Shown here one piece after another: positions 5,627 to 18,610 of a stretch of DNA of 64,000 bases. The notes under the pieces were generated by a model. The model did no database searches. It was not told the origin of the DNA and was given only the letters and a program-made list of their open reading frames with translations. The translations under genes and the position numbers were made by a program. Location of the stretch: contig NZ_KB907211.1 in NCBI RefSeq assembly GCF_000381885.1, positions 62,001-126,000 of the forward strand, in the 5' to 3' direction. Positions within the stretch are counted from its first letter, which is position 1, and each line of letters opens with the position of its first letter. The stretch is from Actinomadura atramentaria DSM 43919. GTDB lineage: Bacteria > Actinomycetota > Actinomycetes > Streptosporangiales > Streptosporangiaceae.

Positions 5627-7111
5627 TCAGATCCCGGCGAGGTCCCAGATCTCGATGGCGTTGTCCGCCGCTATGGCGGCGATGGGGCCGCTGCCCAGGT
5701 CGGCGAGGGCGATGTCCCATACCCAGCTCTCGTCCTCCTCGTGATAGAGCCGTTCGTGCGTCATGGCGTCCAGGAGCAAGACGCCGTCGAAAGCCTGGCT
5801 GGTGGCTGCGACGAGGCGGCCGTTGAGACGGGCGAGGGCGATGAGCGGCGCGTACTCGCCGGTTTTTTCGGGGGTCGGCAGCGGGGGGCCGACCTGCTCG
5901 CGGGAGTCCAGGTCCCAGAGCCTGGCCGTGCGGTCGCTGCCGGCGGACAGCGCGAACGTCCTGCCGTCGGACTCGGCGGTCACCAGCCTCTTGACGATCC
6001 CCTCGTGGCCCTCCAATGCGCCGAGATGCGCGCCGGTGGCGCAATCCCTGATGTGAATGGGAGACGGCAGATAAGGATCGTCGCCGTCGCTGGAGAGCAT
6101 GACCGGCGTCCCGTTGATCCGGCCGACCGCGAGCGCGGTGACGTCCGCGGAGTGCGTGATCTGCGGGCCGTTCATCCAGTCGCCCGTCCGGAGGTCGAGG
6201 CGGCGGACGTCCTCCTTGATCCCGACCAGCCCGATCGGCCGGCCGTCGATCCGAGCCACCGCGATTGCTTCGACGAATTCGTCGAATTCGATGTCGTGTG
6301 ACGGCCTCAGCCGTGCGCCGGTGCGGACGTTCCAGATGATGGCGTTTTCCATGGAGCGGCTCAGCGCCAGGACGTCGTCGCCGTCCGTCAGCAGCGCCAC
6401 CTCATCGACTCGCTCACCGTGGCCGCGCAGTGGTCCGCCGATCGGCTTCCCCGTTTCGAGATCCCAGACGAGCAGCGCCCGGTCCTCCGAGCCGGAGACG
6501 GCGATCGGCCTTCCGTCGAGGCGGCCGAGCGCGACCGTGACGACCTCGCCCCGGTGACCGACGAGCCGCCGCGGCTCGATCGGAAGCGCGCGAGTAAGGG
6601 GCTCGGCCCGCGGCGGAGAGGGTTCCGGAGGGGGAGTCCGGATCGGCGCGGGCCGCGAAGTCGCGGGAGTCGAGCGGTCGGGAAGGGCGCGGGCGTAACG
6701 GGCGACGAGGAGGGCCGCGTCGTCGGAGCACACGCCGATCGTCCGCAGGGTTCCGCCGGGTGGTTGGTACTCGATGGACGCCGTCGCCGGGCCGTGGGCG
6801 GCGTTGAAAAAACAAGGGGACGCCGTCAGGGACGGTTGCGGGACCTCTCGGCCTTCCAGTCGGGCGCGGAGGCGGTTGAGGACATGCTGGCCGTCCCCGG
6901 CCAAGATCAGGGCGCGTGTGGGGTCGCCCTCGCGGTCCAGTGCGCGTCTGGCCGCGTCGTAGGTGTCCAGCGCGATGCGGAAGTCCGCCAGCGTGTAAGG
7001 AGAGGTCTCCGGACGCGGGCGGAAGTCCGTCGCCGCGATCGCCTCCCCGAGGCGGGTCACCGCCGCCGCGACCGAATCCACCGCCGGTGCCGCAGCCGGG
7101 CTCTCTTCCAT
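5627..7111 (-). CDS. WD40-repeat protein
   Basis: This 494-residue protein starts at the ATG at 7111, preceded by GAGGGGA. Residues 1-95 form a helical region. Residues 96-150 form a small domain (CFFNAAHGPATASIEYQPPG) that resembles Cys-paired domains of other actinobacterial proteins with most cysteines lost. A Pro-rich linker follows. From about residue 185 to the end there are six to seven WD40-like repeats with G-H and W-D landmarks (LVGHRGEVVTVALGRLDGRP, DRALLVWDLETGKPIGG, HEGIVKRL, DRTARLWDL, IEIWDLAGI). Such propellers act as scaffolds; the ligand is unknown. It is convergent with the truncated HhH-GPD gene (3 bp apart) and divergent from the phosphatase gene. Confidence 0.8.
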   Translation of the reverse strand: MEESPAAAPAVDSVAAAVTRLGEAIAATDFRPRPETSPYTLADFRIALDTYDAARRALDREGDPTRALILAGDGQHVLNRLRARLEGREVPQPSLTASPCFFNAAHGPATASIEYQPPGGTLRTIGVCSDDAALLVARYARALPDRSTPATSRPAPIRTPPPEPSPPRAEPLTRALPIEPRRLVGHRGEVVTVALGRLDGRPIAVSGSEDRALLVWDLETGKPIGGPLRGHGERVDEVALLTDGDDVLALSRSMENAIIWNVRTGARLRPSHDIEFDEFVEAIAVARIDGRPIGLVGIKEDVRRLDLRTGDWMNGPQITHSADVTALAVGRINGTPVMLSSDGDDPYLPSPIHIRDCATGAHLGALEGHEGIVKRLVTAESDGRTFALSAGSDRTARLWDLDSREQVGPPLPTPEKTGEYAPLIALARLNGRLVAATSQAFDGVLLLDAMTHERLYHEEDESWVWDIALADLGSGPIAAIAADNAIEIWDLAGI

Positions 7112-7595
7112 CGTCGTCCCCTCGTCGTCGCGCGGACGGGATAGCCGCGCCCGACGGGGAAGACGCGTGAGCGGGCGCCGGGTATTACGCGTGGGACGCG
7201 ACGGACGGGATGGCAAGGCCCGCGATGGCGCTTTACCAGGTTTTTGCTGAATGGTCGGGACGGTTTCGCGGTGGTACGGACCGATCTCGCCTGAACTGAT
7301 CCCGGCGAGCCGGACCCCGATCGGCCCCGCGGCGTCGTACCATCTCCTACCTGCCGCCCCCGCGCGCCCCGGCCCTCGGACCGCGCGGAGGCGCGTCCGA
7401 GTCCACCGCCGTCGGCGGGGGCGCCGGGACCTGGACGTCACCGGCTCTTCCGCCCGCGCCGAACCATCGGGATGATGAGAACCTGACTTCGACCGGTGTT
7501 GTGATCGAGACGGGAGCGCTACGGTGCTCCCATTCACCCATAGTGATGAGAACTCGCCGCGCGGTGCGGGAGTCCCGGGGCCGGAGGTGTCGCTC
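7112..7595. promoter_or_regulatory. Divergent intergenic region
   Basis: This 484-bp gap separates two divergent genes and must hold both promoters. A GGGAGC-N8-GCTCCC inverted repeat at 7512-7531 lies about 65 bp before the phosphatase start and encloses a TACGGT that could be a -10 element. The phosphatase frame is open upstream to 7524. I see no gene in the rest. Confidence 0.35.
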
Positions 7596-9791
7596 ATGAG
7601 CACGGGGACGCCCGTTCCGCATCCCCGCGTCTCCGGCGTGGAGGGGCCGCCGATGAATGCGTCCGACACCGCGCTCTACACCGCGCTGATGCACGAGGCG
7701 CCCGCCGGGATCGCCTTCTTCGACACCGGGCGGCGCTGCCGCCGCGCCAACGACGCATTCGGCCGGCTGCTGGGCGTCGCCGCGCACGAGCTGAGCGACC
7801 GGTCGCTGGGCGAGATCCTGTCGGGCGAGGCCGCCGCGGCGGCCGAGTCGGCGCTCGGCGCGGTCCTCGGCGGCGAGCCGGTGATCACCGAGACGGAGCT
7901 GATCGTCCCGGCCCTCCCCGAGCCGCGCGCCGCGGACCGGGAGGCCGCGCCCGCCGTCCCCGCGCCGACGACGCCGGAGACCGCGCCCGACGCCGAGCCG
8001 TCGCCGTGGCGGGCCGCGCCCGCCGAGCGCATCCTGGCCTGCACCTGGACGCCCGCCCGCGACGCCGACGGCGCGCCGGTCGGCGCGGTGCTCACCGCGC
8101 TGGACGTCACCGACCGCCGCCGCGCCGAGGACGTCGTCCGCCGCAAGGAGGAGCGGTACCGCTCCCTGGTCGAGGCCAGCTCGCAGATCGTGTGGGTCGC
8201 CGCCCCGGACGGCACCGTCCTGGACGACGCGCCCGACTGGCGCGCCGTCACCGGCCAGACCCAGGCCGACTACGCCGAGGGCGGCTGGCTCGCCGTCGTC
8301 CACCCCGAGGACCGGCCGCGCGTCGAGGCGCTGTGGCGCGACTGCGTCGCCGAGAACCGGGTGTTCGAGGGCGCGTACCGGGTCCGGACGCGCACCGGCG
8401 CGTTCCGCCACTTCGACGTCCGCGCGGTGCCGATCTGGCGCGGCGGGACGGTCGTGGAGTGGGTCGGCGCGAACCTGGACGTCACCGGCCAGCGCGAGGC
8501 CGAGGAGATGCGCGGCCGCCTGACCGAGCAGCTCTCGGCGGCGGCGCTGCGCACGGCCCGCCTCCAGCAGGCGACGTCGATGCTCGCCGAGGCGCTGACC
8601 GTCGCGCAGGTGGTGCAGGTCGTCGCCGACGTCGGCCGGTCCGCGATCGGGGCGGACTACTCGGCGGTCGCGCTGCTGGACGACGCGAAGGCGAACCTGT
8701 CGATCGTGGAGTCCTCCGCGCCGGGCGGCGAGGACGACACCGGCGCGGCGCTGCGCGAGGTGTTCGCCGTCGCCGACCAGACGGTCATGTCGGTGGCGGT
8801 CCGCGAGAGCCGCCCGTTCCTGGCCGCGCACCCCGCCGAGCTGCGCCTGCAGCTCGGCCGCGACGAGTCCGGCCTGTTCGCCCGGCACGCCGAGGAGCGC
8901 GCCTGGGTCGGCCTGCCGCTGCTTGCGGCGGGCGCGGCGATCGGCGCGCTGCGGTTCTCCTTCACCCGCCCGCGCGAGATCACCGACGAGGAGCGCGTGT
9001 TCCTGGAGGCGCTGGCGGGCCAGTGCGCGTTCGCGCTGGAGCGGGCGATGCTGTTCGAGCGCGAGCACCGCACCGCCGAGCAGCTCCAGCGCAGCCTGCT
9101 GCCGAGCGACCTGCCGCAGCTCCCGAACATGGTGCTCGCCGCGCGCTACAGCCCGGCGACCCGGCACGTCGCGGTCGGCGGCGACTGGTACGACGTCTTC
9201 AAGCTGCCCGACGACCGGCTCGCCATCGCGGTCGGGGACGTGATGGGCAAGGGCGTGCTCGCGGCGGCCGTCATGGGGCGGGTCCGCAACGCGCTGCGCG
9301 CCCTGGCGCTGAACGACCCGCGGCCCGCCGCGGTCCTGTCCGGGCTGGACCGGCTGTTCAGCGCGACCGAGTCGGAGGAGCAGTTCACGACGGTCGCCTA
9401 CGCGGTCGTCGACCCCGAGACCGGGCGGGGCGCCTTCAGCAACGCGGGGCATCCCCCGCCGCTGATCGTCGCCCCGGACGCGCCCGCGCGCGTGGACGAC
9501 ATCGAACCGGGGACACCCCTCGGCTGGCCGAGCGAGCGCACGCAGACAAGTTTTTCCGTGGAGACCGGCAACACCGTGGTCTTCTATTCCGATGGACTTG
9601 TGGAGAACCGTAGGCGTGGGGTGGACGTGGGGCTGCAGGAGCTGGCCTCGGTCGCGGCGGACGCCCCACCTGAAGTGGTAGGAGATCCCAAGAGACTCGT
9701 CGACTTCCTGGTCGATCGCATGCTTGCCGGTTACGAGCAGGCCGACGATGTGACCGTACTCGCCCTGCACGTCCCGCCCGGACCCGCGTAG
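7596..9791 (+). CDS. PAS-PAS-GAF-PP2C (SpoIIE/RsbU-type) serine phosphatase
   Basis: This 731-residue multidomain sensor phosphatase has a PAS domain at about 29-175 carrying an Ala/Pro-rich insertion, a second PAS at 185-300 (ERYRSLVEASSQIVWVAAPD), a GAF domain at 320-480, and a SpoIIE/PP2C phosphatase at 490-727. The metal-binding acidic motifs are present (VAVGGDWYDVF, AIAVGDVMGKG, SNAGHPPPL, FYSDGLVENR). Such proteins dephosphorylate anti-sigma-factor antagonists in partner-switching stress pathways. It lies directly upstream of hrdB; linkage to sigma control is inferred. The ATG at 7596 has GGAGG eight bases upstream. An equally good start is the ATG at 7653, which also follows GGAGG. 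Confidence 0.85.
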   Translation: MSTGTPVPHPRVSGVEGPPMNASDTALYTALMHEAPAGIAFFDTGRRCRRANDAFGRLLGVAAHELSDRSLGEILSGEAAAAAESALGAVLGGEPVITETELIVPALPEPRAADREAAPAVPAPTTPETAPDAEPSPWRAAPAERILACTWTPARDADGAPVGAVLTALDVTDRRRAEDVVRRKEERYRSLVEASSQIVWVAAPDGTVLDDAPDWRAVTGQTQADYAEGGWLAVVHPEDRPRVEALWRDCVAENRVFEGAYRVRTRTGAFRHFDVRAVPIWRGGTVVEWVGANLDVTGQREAEEMRGRLTEQLSAAALRTARLQQATSMLAEALTVAQVVQVVADVGRSAIGADYSAVALLDDAKANLSIVESSAPGGEDDTGAALREVFAVADQTVMSVAVRESRPFLAAHPAELRLQLGRDESGLFARHAEERAWVGLPLLAAGAAIGALRFSFTRPREITDEERVFLEALAGQCAFALERAMLFEREHRTAEQLQRSLLPSDLPQLPNMVLAARYSPATRHVAVGGDWYDVFKLPDDRLAIAVGDVMGKGVLAAAVMGRVRNALRALALNDPRPAAVLSGLDRLFSATESEEQFTTVAYAVVDPETGRGAFSNAGHPPPLIVAPDAPARVDDIEPGTPLGWPSERTQTSFSVETGNTVVFYSDGLVENRRRGVDVGLQELASVAADAPPEVVGDPKRLVDFLVDRMLAGYEQADDVTVLALHVPPGPA

Positions 9792-10048
9792 GAAACGTTC
9801 CCGGCCGCGCCGAAGAAGACGGTCTCGCGCGTACGAAGGACCGCTCCGCGCCCTCTAAGGTGGGGAGTTACCGGGAGGACGCCAGGCGGAATGCGCAGCC
9901 GTGCCAGAATGCTTGACCCAAACAGAGAGCGGGTACGCTGCGGTCCCGCACAGGTGGTCCCGCTCGGTGTGTGGTCCCACCCCGTGTGAGGCCGGGCCCG
10001 TCAGGGCACTTGGGTCAACCAAGCCACACGTTCGTTCGAGAGGTATTT
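9792..10048 (+). promoter_or_regulatory. hrdB upstream region
   Basis: This 257-bp region precedes hrdB. A TTGACC at 9913-9918 and a TACGCT at 9934-9939 resemble -35 and -10 elements, but the 15-base spacer is short for a vegetative promoter. A near-palindrome GGAAACGTTCC lies just after the phosphatase stop. I see no open reading frame of note. Promoter assignment is tentative. Confidence 0.3.
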
Positions 10049-11710
10049 GTGTCGCCTGCTAGCTCGACCTCGAAAGCGTCAGATCTGCACGAGCACGTCA
10101 TCGCGCAACTGATCGAGCGTGGACGGTCCCAGGGTTACCTCGAAGCCGACGACGTACGCCGTACGTTCGAGGAGGCCGACATCCCCGTGTCGAAGGCCTC
10201 CAGCATCCTGCGGAGCCTCAGCAAGGAGGGTGTGACGGTCGTGGTGAGCGCCGCCGAATCCGCAGCGCCGAAGCGTCCGCGCAAGCGCGCGACGACGCCC
10301 CAGGCGCCCCGGCCCAAGACCGCCGCTGCCGCCAAGGAGCAGCAGCCCGAGACGGTGACCGCCGTCGTCAGCGATGACGACGAGGCCGTCGCCAAGCCCA
10401 AGCCCGTGAAGCCGGCCGCGAAGAAGGCCCCGGCCAAGCCGAAGAAGACCGCCGCCAAGAAGGCGGCCGCCGCGCCCGCCAAGGGCCCGGCCAAGGCCGC
10501 CAAGAAGGCCGGCGACGACCCCGAGCTGGACGACGAGGTCGACGTCGCCGACCTCGACGAGGACCTGACCGACCTCGAGGCCGACCTGGCCGACGACACC
10601 GCCGACGACACCGCCGAGGAGACCGTCGAGCTGGAGGCCGAGGAGACCGAGTCGGAGGAGGCCGCGCCGGCCGCCGCCGCGGCGGCCAAGCCCGGCAAGC
10701 CCGCCGAGGGCGGCGCGACCACCACCGCCGAGGAGGAGGCGTTCGTCCTCGGCGACGACGACGAGGACGCCCCCGCGCAGCAGATCGCCGCCGCGGGCGC
10801 CACCGCCGACCCGGTGAAGGACTACCTGAAGCAGATCGGCAAGGTCCCCCTGCTGAACGCCGAGCAGGAGGTCGAGCTGGCCAAGCGCATCGAGGCGGGC
10901 CTGTTCGCCGAGGAGCGCCTGGCCGCGGACGGCCCGGCGATGTCCGAGGAGGACCTCGAGGACTTCGAGTGGATCGCCGAGGACGGCCGCCGCGCCAAGA
11001 ACCACCTGCTGGAGGCCAACCTCCGCCTGGTGGTCTCGCTGGCCAAGCGGTACACCGGCCGCGGGATGCTGTTCCTGGACCTCATCCAGGAGGGCAACCT
11101 CGGTCTGATCCGCGCGGTCGAGAAGTTCGACTACACCAAGGGCTACAAGTTCTCCACGTACGCCACCTGGTGGATCCGGCAGGCGATCACCCGCGCGATG
11201 GCGGACCAGGCGCGGACGATCCGCATCCCGGTCCACATGGTCGAGGTCATCAACAAGCTGGCGCGCGTGCAGCGGCAGATGCTCCAGGACCTGGGCCGCG
11301 AGCCCACTCCGGAGGAGCTGGCCAAGGAGCTGGACATGACGCCGGAGAAGGTCGTCGAGGTCCAGAAGTACGGCCGCGAGCCGATCTCGCTGCACACGCC
11401 GCTCGGCGAGGACGGCGACAGCGAGTTCGGCGACCTCATCGAGGACTCCGAGGCGATCGTCCCGGCGGACGCGGTGAGCTTCACGCTGCTGCAGGAGCAG
11501 CTCCACTCGGTGCTCGACACGCTGAGCGAGCGCGAGGCGGGCGTGGTGTCGATGCGGTTCGGCCTGACCGACGGCCAGCCGAAGACGCTGGACGAGATCG
11601 GCAAGGTGTACGGGGTCACCCGCGAGCGCATCCGGCAGATCGAGTCCAAGACGATGTCGAAGCTGCGGCACCCGTCGCGGTCCCAGGTGCTGCGCGACTA
11701 CCTGGACTGA
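10049..11710 (+). CDS. hrdB: Principal RNA polymerase sigma factor (HrdB/SigA type)
   Basis: This 553-residue primary sigma-70 factor has region 1.1 at residues 1-70, then a long low-complexity Lys/Ala/Pro and Glu/Asp segment typical of actinomycete HrdB (about 75-250). Region 1.2 starts at [16 protein letters not shown] (about 254). Region 2 includes [14 protein letters not shown] and the -10-recognising [15 protein letters not shown]. Regions 3 and 4 follow, with the -35-binding helix [14 protein letters not shown] and the ending [11 protein letters not shown]. The GTG at 10049 follows GAGAGG and begins the conserved N terminus; an upstream in-frame start at 9971 lacks support. A strong terminator follows. 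It directs transcription of housekeeping genes. Confidence 0.97.
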   Translation: MSPASSTSKASDLHEHVIAQLIERGRSQGYLEADDVRRTFEEADIPVSKASSILRSLSKEGVTVVVSAAESAAPKRPRKRATTPQAPRPKTAAAAKEQQPETVTAVVSDDDEAVAKPKPVKPAAKKAPAKPKKTAAKKAAAAPAKGPAKAAKKAGDDPELDDEVDVADLDEDLTDLEADLADDTADDTAEETVELEAEETESEEAAPAAAAAAKPGKPAEGGATTTAEEEAFVLGDDDEDAPAQQIAAAGATADPVKDYLKQIGKVPLLNAEQEVELAKRIEAGLFAEERLAADGPAMSEEDLEDFEWIAEDGRRAKNHLLEANLRLVVSLAKRYTGRGMLFLDLIQEGNLGLIRAVEKFDYTKGYKFSTYATWWIRQAITRAMADQARTIRIPVHMVEVINKLARVQRQMLQDLGREPTPEELAKELDMTPEKVVEVQKYGREPISLHTPLGEDGDSEFGDLIEDSEAIVPADAVSFTLLQEQLHSVLDTLSEREAGVVSMRFGLTDGQPKTLDEIGKVYGVTRERIRQIESKTMSKLRHPSRSQVLRDYLD

Positions 11711-11727
11711 CCGCTCCGGTGCGCGTC

Positions 11728-11759
11728 CCGGCCCCCGTCCGCTTCCGGACGGGGGCCGG
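11728..11759 (+). terminator. Terminator after hrdB
   Basis: A perfect 14-bp stem (arms 11728-11741 and 11746-11759) with a CTTC tetraloop begins 18 bp after the hrdB stop. No U-tract follows, as is usual in actinomycetes. Confidence 0.8.
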
Positions 11760-11891
11760 ACACGTTACGCGCACGTTTCGTCACGTCCTCACCCGGCGCA
11801 AAGGGCCAGGTCAAGCTACTCTGGGGTACGTAACACAGTGTTTACCGCCAGGTAGCGTCCGCCGCCTCGCCTCTCCCTAGTGTTCCGCGCT

Positions 11892-12920
11892 ATGGGACTC
11901 ATGGAGCTTGACCGGGCACCGGGAGGACCGGTGGACCGCAACCGGACGACCGGCGGGGCCGCGGTGGTGCGTCCCCGCGCCGCGCAGGTGATCAGCGGGC
12001 GTCCCTGGACCGATCCGGCGCTCGACCAGGCGGTCACCGCCGTCGGGGACCGGTACTTCCGGTTCGGCGCGCACGTCCTGGCCGAGTCGCGGGCCGATCC
12101 CGAGGTCCGCTCGCTGCGCGTCGAGGCGCTGGCGAAGGCGGCGATCGGCTGGAGCGGCGGCGTCGAGGCGCTGCTCGCCGAAGATCCGCGCAACCCCGAC
12201 CTGTGGCTGTGGCTCGGCCGGACGCGGGTGGAGGAGGCGTGGTCGATCCGGCCGGACGGCCGGGCGCGCGCCGTCCAGGCCGCCGGGTTCACCGCGTACG
12301 CCAAGCTGATGCGGGGCGCGCGGGAGCCGCTGCTGACGGCGGCGGAACTCCTGCCGGACGACCCGGTCCCGTGGGAGTCGATGCTGTGGCTCGCGCTCGG
12401 CCTCGACCTGGACCGCGAGGAGAAGGACCTGCTGTGGGAGCGCGCCAGCGCCCGGTGCCCCACGCTGTACGGGGCGCACGTCGCGCGGGTCGTCAGCCTG
12501 TCGCCGCAGTGGGGCGGCGATCCGGACGAGATGTTCGACTTCGCGCGGGTCGCGATGGGCACCGCCGACCGGGCGGACCCGCGCGCGGCGCTCGTCCCGC
12601 TGGCCTACTTCGAGTACTTCGTGCAGCTCCGGTCGGGGATCATCCGCGGGTCGTCGTCGTGGTTCACGCCGGAGGAGAACCGGGACGTCGCGGCGGCCGC
12701 GCGCGGCTGGTTCGAGGGGCACGTGCCGCATCCGCGGACGATCGAGGCGCACAACGTGTTCGGCGCGGCGTTCCATCTGGCCGACGCGCGGCGGCCCGCC
12801 CGGCAGCACCTGCTGCGGACGTTCGGCCGGCCGAGCGCGCTGCCGTGGACGTACCTCGGCGGCGACGCCGTCCACCAGTACATGAAGGCGTGCCGCCATC
12901 TGAACGTCTTCGCGGACTGA
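11892..12920 (+). CDS. Conserved hypothetical actinobacterial protein, TPR-like
   Basis: This roughly 342-residue soluble protein is rich in Ala/Leu/Trp helices with repeated pairs (ALAKAAIGWSGGVEALLAED, NPDLWLWLGRTRVEEAW, PVPWESMLWLALGLDLDREE), as in helical-repeat proteins. It ends in a conserved-looking block (AFHLADARRPARQHLLRTFG, YLGGDAVHQYMKACRHL). No catalytic motif is recognised. The start is uncertain: GTG 11880, ATG 11892 and ATG 11901 are in frame and none has a clear ribosome-binding site. A TACTCT at 11816-11821 could be its -10 element. It is monocistronic and lies downstream of the hrdB terminator. Confidence 0.7.
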   Translation: MGLMELDRAPGGPVDRNRTTGGAAVVRPRAAQVISGRPWTDPALDQAVTAVGDRYFRFGAHVLAESRADPEVRSLRVEALAKAAIGWSGGVEALLAEDPRNPDLWLWLGRTRVEEAWSIRPDGRARAVQAAGFTAYAKLMRGAREPLLTAAELLPDDPVPWESMLWLALGLDLDREEKDLLWERASARCPTLYGAHVARVVSLSPQWGGDPDEMFDFARVAMGTADRADPRAALVPLAYFEYFVQLRSGIIRGSSSWFTPEENRDVAAAARGWFEGHVPHPRTIEAHNVFGAAFHLADARRPARQHLLRTFGRPSALPWTYLGGDAVHQYMKACRHLNVFAD

Positions 12921-12986
12921 TCCGGTTCAGCCCGCGTTGTTCCGGGCGGCCCCGGGGCGGCCCGTGCCGGCTCGGCCGACGTTGGT

Positions 12987-13083
12987 TCGTCCGCGCCGGT
13001 TCAACCCGTGCGGAGTTCGGTCAGCGCCGGTTCAGCCAGTGCCGGTTCAGTCGGCGCCGGTGCAGCGCATGGCGGTTCAGTCG
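12987..13083. repeat. Degenerate 15-bp direct repeats at the yaaA 3' end
   Basis: Five or so imperfect copies of a GCGCCGGTTCAGTCG-like unit run from about 12987 to the stop of the yaaA gene at 13077. They sit in the gap between two convergent genes. This is probably slippage-derived filler with no visible function. Confidence 0.45.
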
Positions 13084-13817
13084 GCGAGGACGACGTCGAG
13101 GCGGTCGCCGTGCAGTTCGGCCGTGTGGCCGAGCCCGGCGACGGCCTTCAGCAGCTCGTCCGGGGTGCGCGGGTCGGCGCCGGACGCGATGAGGTCGTGG
13201 GCGATGGCCCCGCGCGTCGCCTTGGCCATGTGGCTGACGACCGTCCGCTGGACCTCGCCGCCGACGACGCGCTCGCGCAGGACGCGGACGGCGACGGCCG
13301 GGGCGGGCGCGCGCCACGCGGCCGCGTACGGCCCCGAGCGGAGATCGACCACGAGCCCGTCCGGCCGCAGCGCGGCGGCGAGCGCGGGCCGCCACAGCGC
13401 CGCCAGCCGCCCGAGCGGCGGCAGCGCGGCGTTCATCGCCAGCCGGTAGGGCGGGACGCGGTCGGCGAGCCGCAGCGCGCCCCACAGCCCGGAGAAGACC
13501 ACGATCCGCTCGGCGGCGCGCTCGGCGTCGAGGGTGTCGAGCGCGAGATGGTCGTACAGGACGCCGGTGTAGAGCTTCGCGGCGGGCAGCGTCGGCGCGG
13601 TCGTCAGCGCGCGGGCGCGGTCGGCGGCCTCGGCGGCCTGCCCGGCGGACAGCCCGAGGACGCCCGCCGCGCCGGGGCGGCGGCAGACGGCGGCCAGCGC
13701 CGCCATGACCCGCTCGCGGACGGGGTTCAGCTCCGGGAACGCCAGGGCGGCCAGGTCGAGCGGCGGCCCGTCCCCGTCGGCGGCCTTCTTCTCCGACGGC
13801 GGAAGCAGGATGAGCAC
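13077..13817 (-). CDS. yaaA: YaaA-family peroxide-stress protein
   Basis: This 246-residue member of the YaaA/DUF328 family has the diagnostic start LILLPPSEKKA followed by a G-P-P-L motif. Further landmarks are LYTGVLYDHLALDTL, IVVFSGLWGALRLADRVPPYRL and the ending SHMAKATRGAIAHDL. In E. coli the protein limits iron-dependent oxidative damage and binds DNA. The GTG at 13817 follows AGGGGA and places the conserved motif at residue 2. It is close to the usual 250-residue length and is monocistronic. Confidence 0.9.
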   Translation of the reverse strand: MLILLPPSEKKAADGDGPPLDLAALAFPELNPVRERVMAALAAVCRRPGAAGVLGLSAGQAAEAADRARALTTAPTLPAAKLYTGVLYDHLALDTLDAERAAERIVVFSGLWGALRLADRVPPYRLAMNAALPPLGRLAALWRPALAAALRPDGLVVDLRSGPYAAAWRAPAPAVAVRVLRERVVGGEVQRTVVSHMAKATRGAIAHDLIASGADPRTPDELLKAVAGLGHTAELHGDRLDVVLAD

Positions 13818-13936
13818 GTGTTTCCCCTGGGGACGTGGCGCCCGGCGAACGTCGTGCGCAGCTCGGAACGGTCCGGGCACCGGAAACGGCGGCCCCCGGT
13901 GTCCGGGCGACCGCCGCCTGCGGTTCTGGTTGCGGG

Positions 13937-14167
13937 CTACCGCTCGTCGTCGGGGGCGGTGGCGCGGGTCTCGGTGAGTCGGGCGGACTCGTCCTGAATG
14001 TCGGCCCCGGTGGAACGGAGCGCCTCCGCGTACCTGCGCCCGTGGTGGGCGCAGAAGAGGAGGTCGCCGCCGCCTACAAGGACAGCACGGACGTAGGCCT
14101 GGGCACCGCAGCGGTCGCAACGGTCGGCGACGGTCAGCGGCTTGGTCGGGGCAAGGGCTCCAGTCAC
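13937..14167 (-). CDS. DUF7455 small zinc-binding protein
   Basis: This 76-residue protein has two Cys/His pairs, CDRCGAQAYVR (about residues 17-20) and FCAHHGRRY (about residues 39-42), spaced as in a small zinc ribbon. It has a polar tail ending in DDER. From memory it belongs to DUF7455, which in actinomycetes is commonly encoded near the principal sigma-factor gene, as here. The role is unknown; the zinc binding is inferred from the Cys/His pattern. Confidence 0.8.
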   Translation of the reverse strand: MTGALAPTKPLTVADRCDRCGAQAYVRAVLVGGGDLLFCAHHGRRYAEALRSTGADIQDESARLTETRATAPDDER

Positions 14168-14295
14168 GGCACCTTCCTCATGCTCGGGGTCGGTACTTAG
14201 GACAACATCTAACCCGACGTGAACGTTCCCAACCCGTTTCCGCGTACGCCGAGAGCGGAATGGCGGCTTTAGTGACCGAGGTCACACCGCCCGCG

Positions 14296-15362
14296 TCACG
14301 CCGAATCCCACCGGAAAAGCCGCATGGCCAGCAAGGACGCCACCACGGCGACCCCCAGGAGCACCCCGATCTGGGGCAGCGCGGACATCGGGCCGAGCCC
14401 CCGGCCCATCACGTTCAGCATCGCCTCGTTGAGGTACCGGAGGGGGAAGATGTACGAGAGCGTCCGCATCCAGCCGGGCGAGGCGTCCAGGGGGAAGAAC
14501 GATCCGCCGAGGAACGCCATCGGCAGCACGACGAGCTGCGTGACGGACTGCGCGGTCTCCTGCGACTTGGCCCACGCCCCGATCAGCATCCCGATCCCGA
14601 GGAACGCCAGGACGCCCGCGACGACGGCGGGCACCGCCATCCACCACGACCCCTGGAGCTTGAGCCCGAAGAACGGAAGCTGCGCCACGGCCAGGAACAG
14701 CGCGAGCTGCACCAGCGCCACCCCCACGCTCACCACGACGCGCGCCGCGAACACCGTCGCGATCGGCGCGGGGGACAGCCGCAGCCGCCGCAGGATGCCC
14801 TTCGTCCGCCACGACACGAGCGTCTGGGACGCCCCGAACACGCCCGCCGAGGCCAGCGCCCAGCCGAGCAGGCTCGGCGTGAAGAACTGGATGGCCTTGA
14901 GGGAGTCGTCCTCGACCTGCTGCGCCGCCAGGCGGTACGTCGGCGCGACGCCCGACTTGGCCTGGTTCGCGGACTCGACGATGGAGCCCAGGAGGCCCTG
15001 CGCCGTCCCGGCCTTCACCTGGTCGGCCGCCGAGTAGTGGACGTCCAGCGTCCCGCCGCGCTGCTCCACGGCCGCGTCGGCGTCGCCCTTCTCGACCTTC
15101 TTCAGCGCCGCCGCGCGGGTCTCGTACCGGGTGACCTTGAGGGTCTTGCGCAGGTCGGCGTCGCGGGCGACGGCCTGGTCGATCAGCGGGGCCGCGCCGA
15201 TCTCGACGACCTCCACCTTCGACGTCGACTGGTGGCCGAACACCCCGCCGAAGATCACCAGGAACATCATCGGGAACAGGATCGTGAAGAACAGCGCGCC
15301 CTTGTCCCGGACGAAGCCGAGGAACATGGCGCGGCCGAGGCTGCGGAAACTCTGCCAGGTGC

Positions 15363-15366
<4 letters not shown>
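14296..15366 (-). CDS. ABC-2 type transporter permease
   Basis: This 356-residue permease has one N-terminal transmembrane segment (FFTILFPMMFLVIFGG), a large extracytoplasmic loop (about residues 50-190), and five C-terminal helices. The block LLGWALASAGVFGASQTLVSWRTKGILRRLRLSP is typical of ABC-2 exporters of the DrrB/YadH type. Its ATG overlaps the stop of the ATPase gene (ATGA), so the two form an exporter unit. The substrate cannot be told; family members export drugs, lipids or peptides. Confidence 0.9.
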
Positions 15367-16265
<899 letters not shown>

Positions 16266-16462
16266 GATCGGGAGCCTAGGGACGGAGCGTCCCGGGGGCA
16301 CCCGCCCACGGGTGGATTCGCCGCCTCCACCCGCGGAAGGGCGCGCGGGCCGGGGCGGCGGCGAGCCTGGCGGAGGACTGTCGGCGCCCGGGGGTACTCT
16401 CGTCCCCGGCGGTGGAGATCACCCCGCCACCACCCGGCTCGCCCCCGAGGAGCACAACCGCG

Positions 16463-18553
<2,091 letters not shown>

Positions 18554-18610
18554 CGGCCGCCGGGGAGCCGGTGCCGGGACGGTGATCACCCACCGTCTAG
18601 TGTTGTCACG

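Noticed and set aside
7347..9770. 807-residue open frame on the minus strand opposite the PP2C phosphatase
   Set aside because: It is a shadow of the high-GC codon pattern; its product is Arg/Gly/Asp-rich without domains, while the plus strand encodes clear PAS, GAF and PP2C motifs.
9913..9939. Vegetative promoter of hrdB at TTGACC/TACGCT
   Set aside because: Only 15 bases separate the elements, shorter than usual; noted as tentative rather than called.
10079..11671. 530-residue open frame antisense to hrdB
   Set aside because: Leu/Gly/Arg-rich low-complexity shadow; hrdB on the plus strand is certain.
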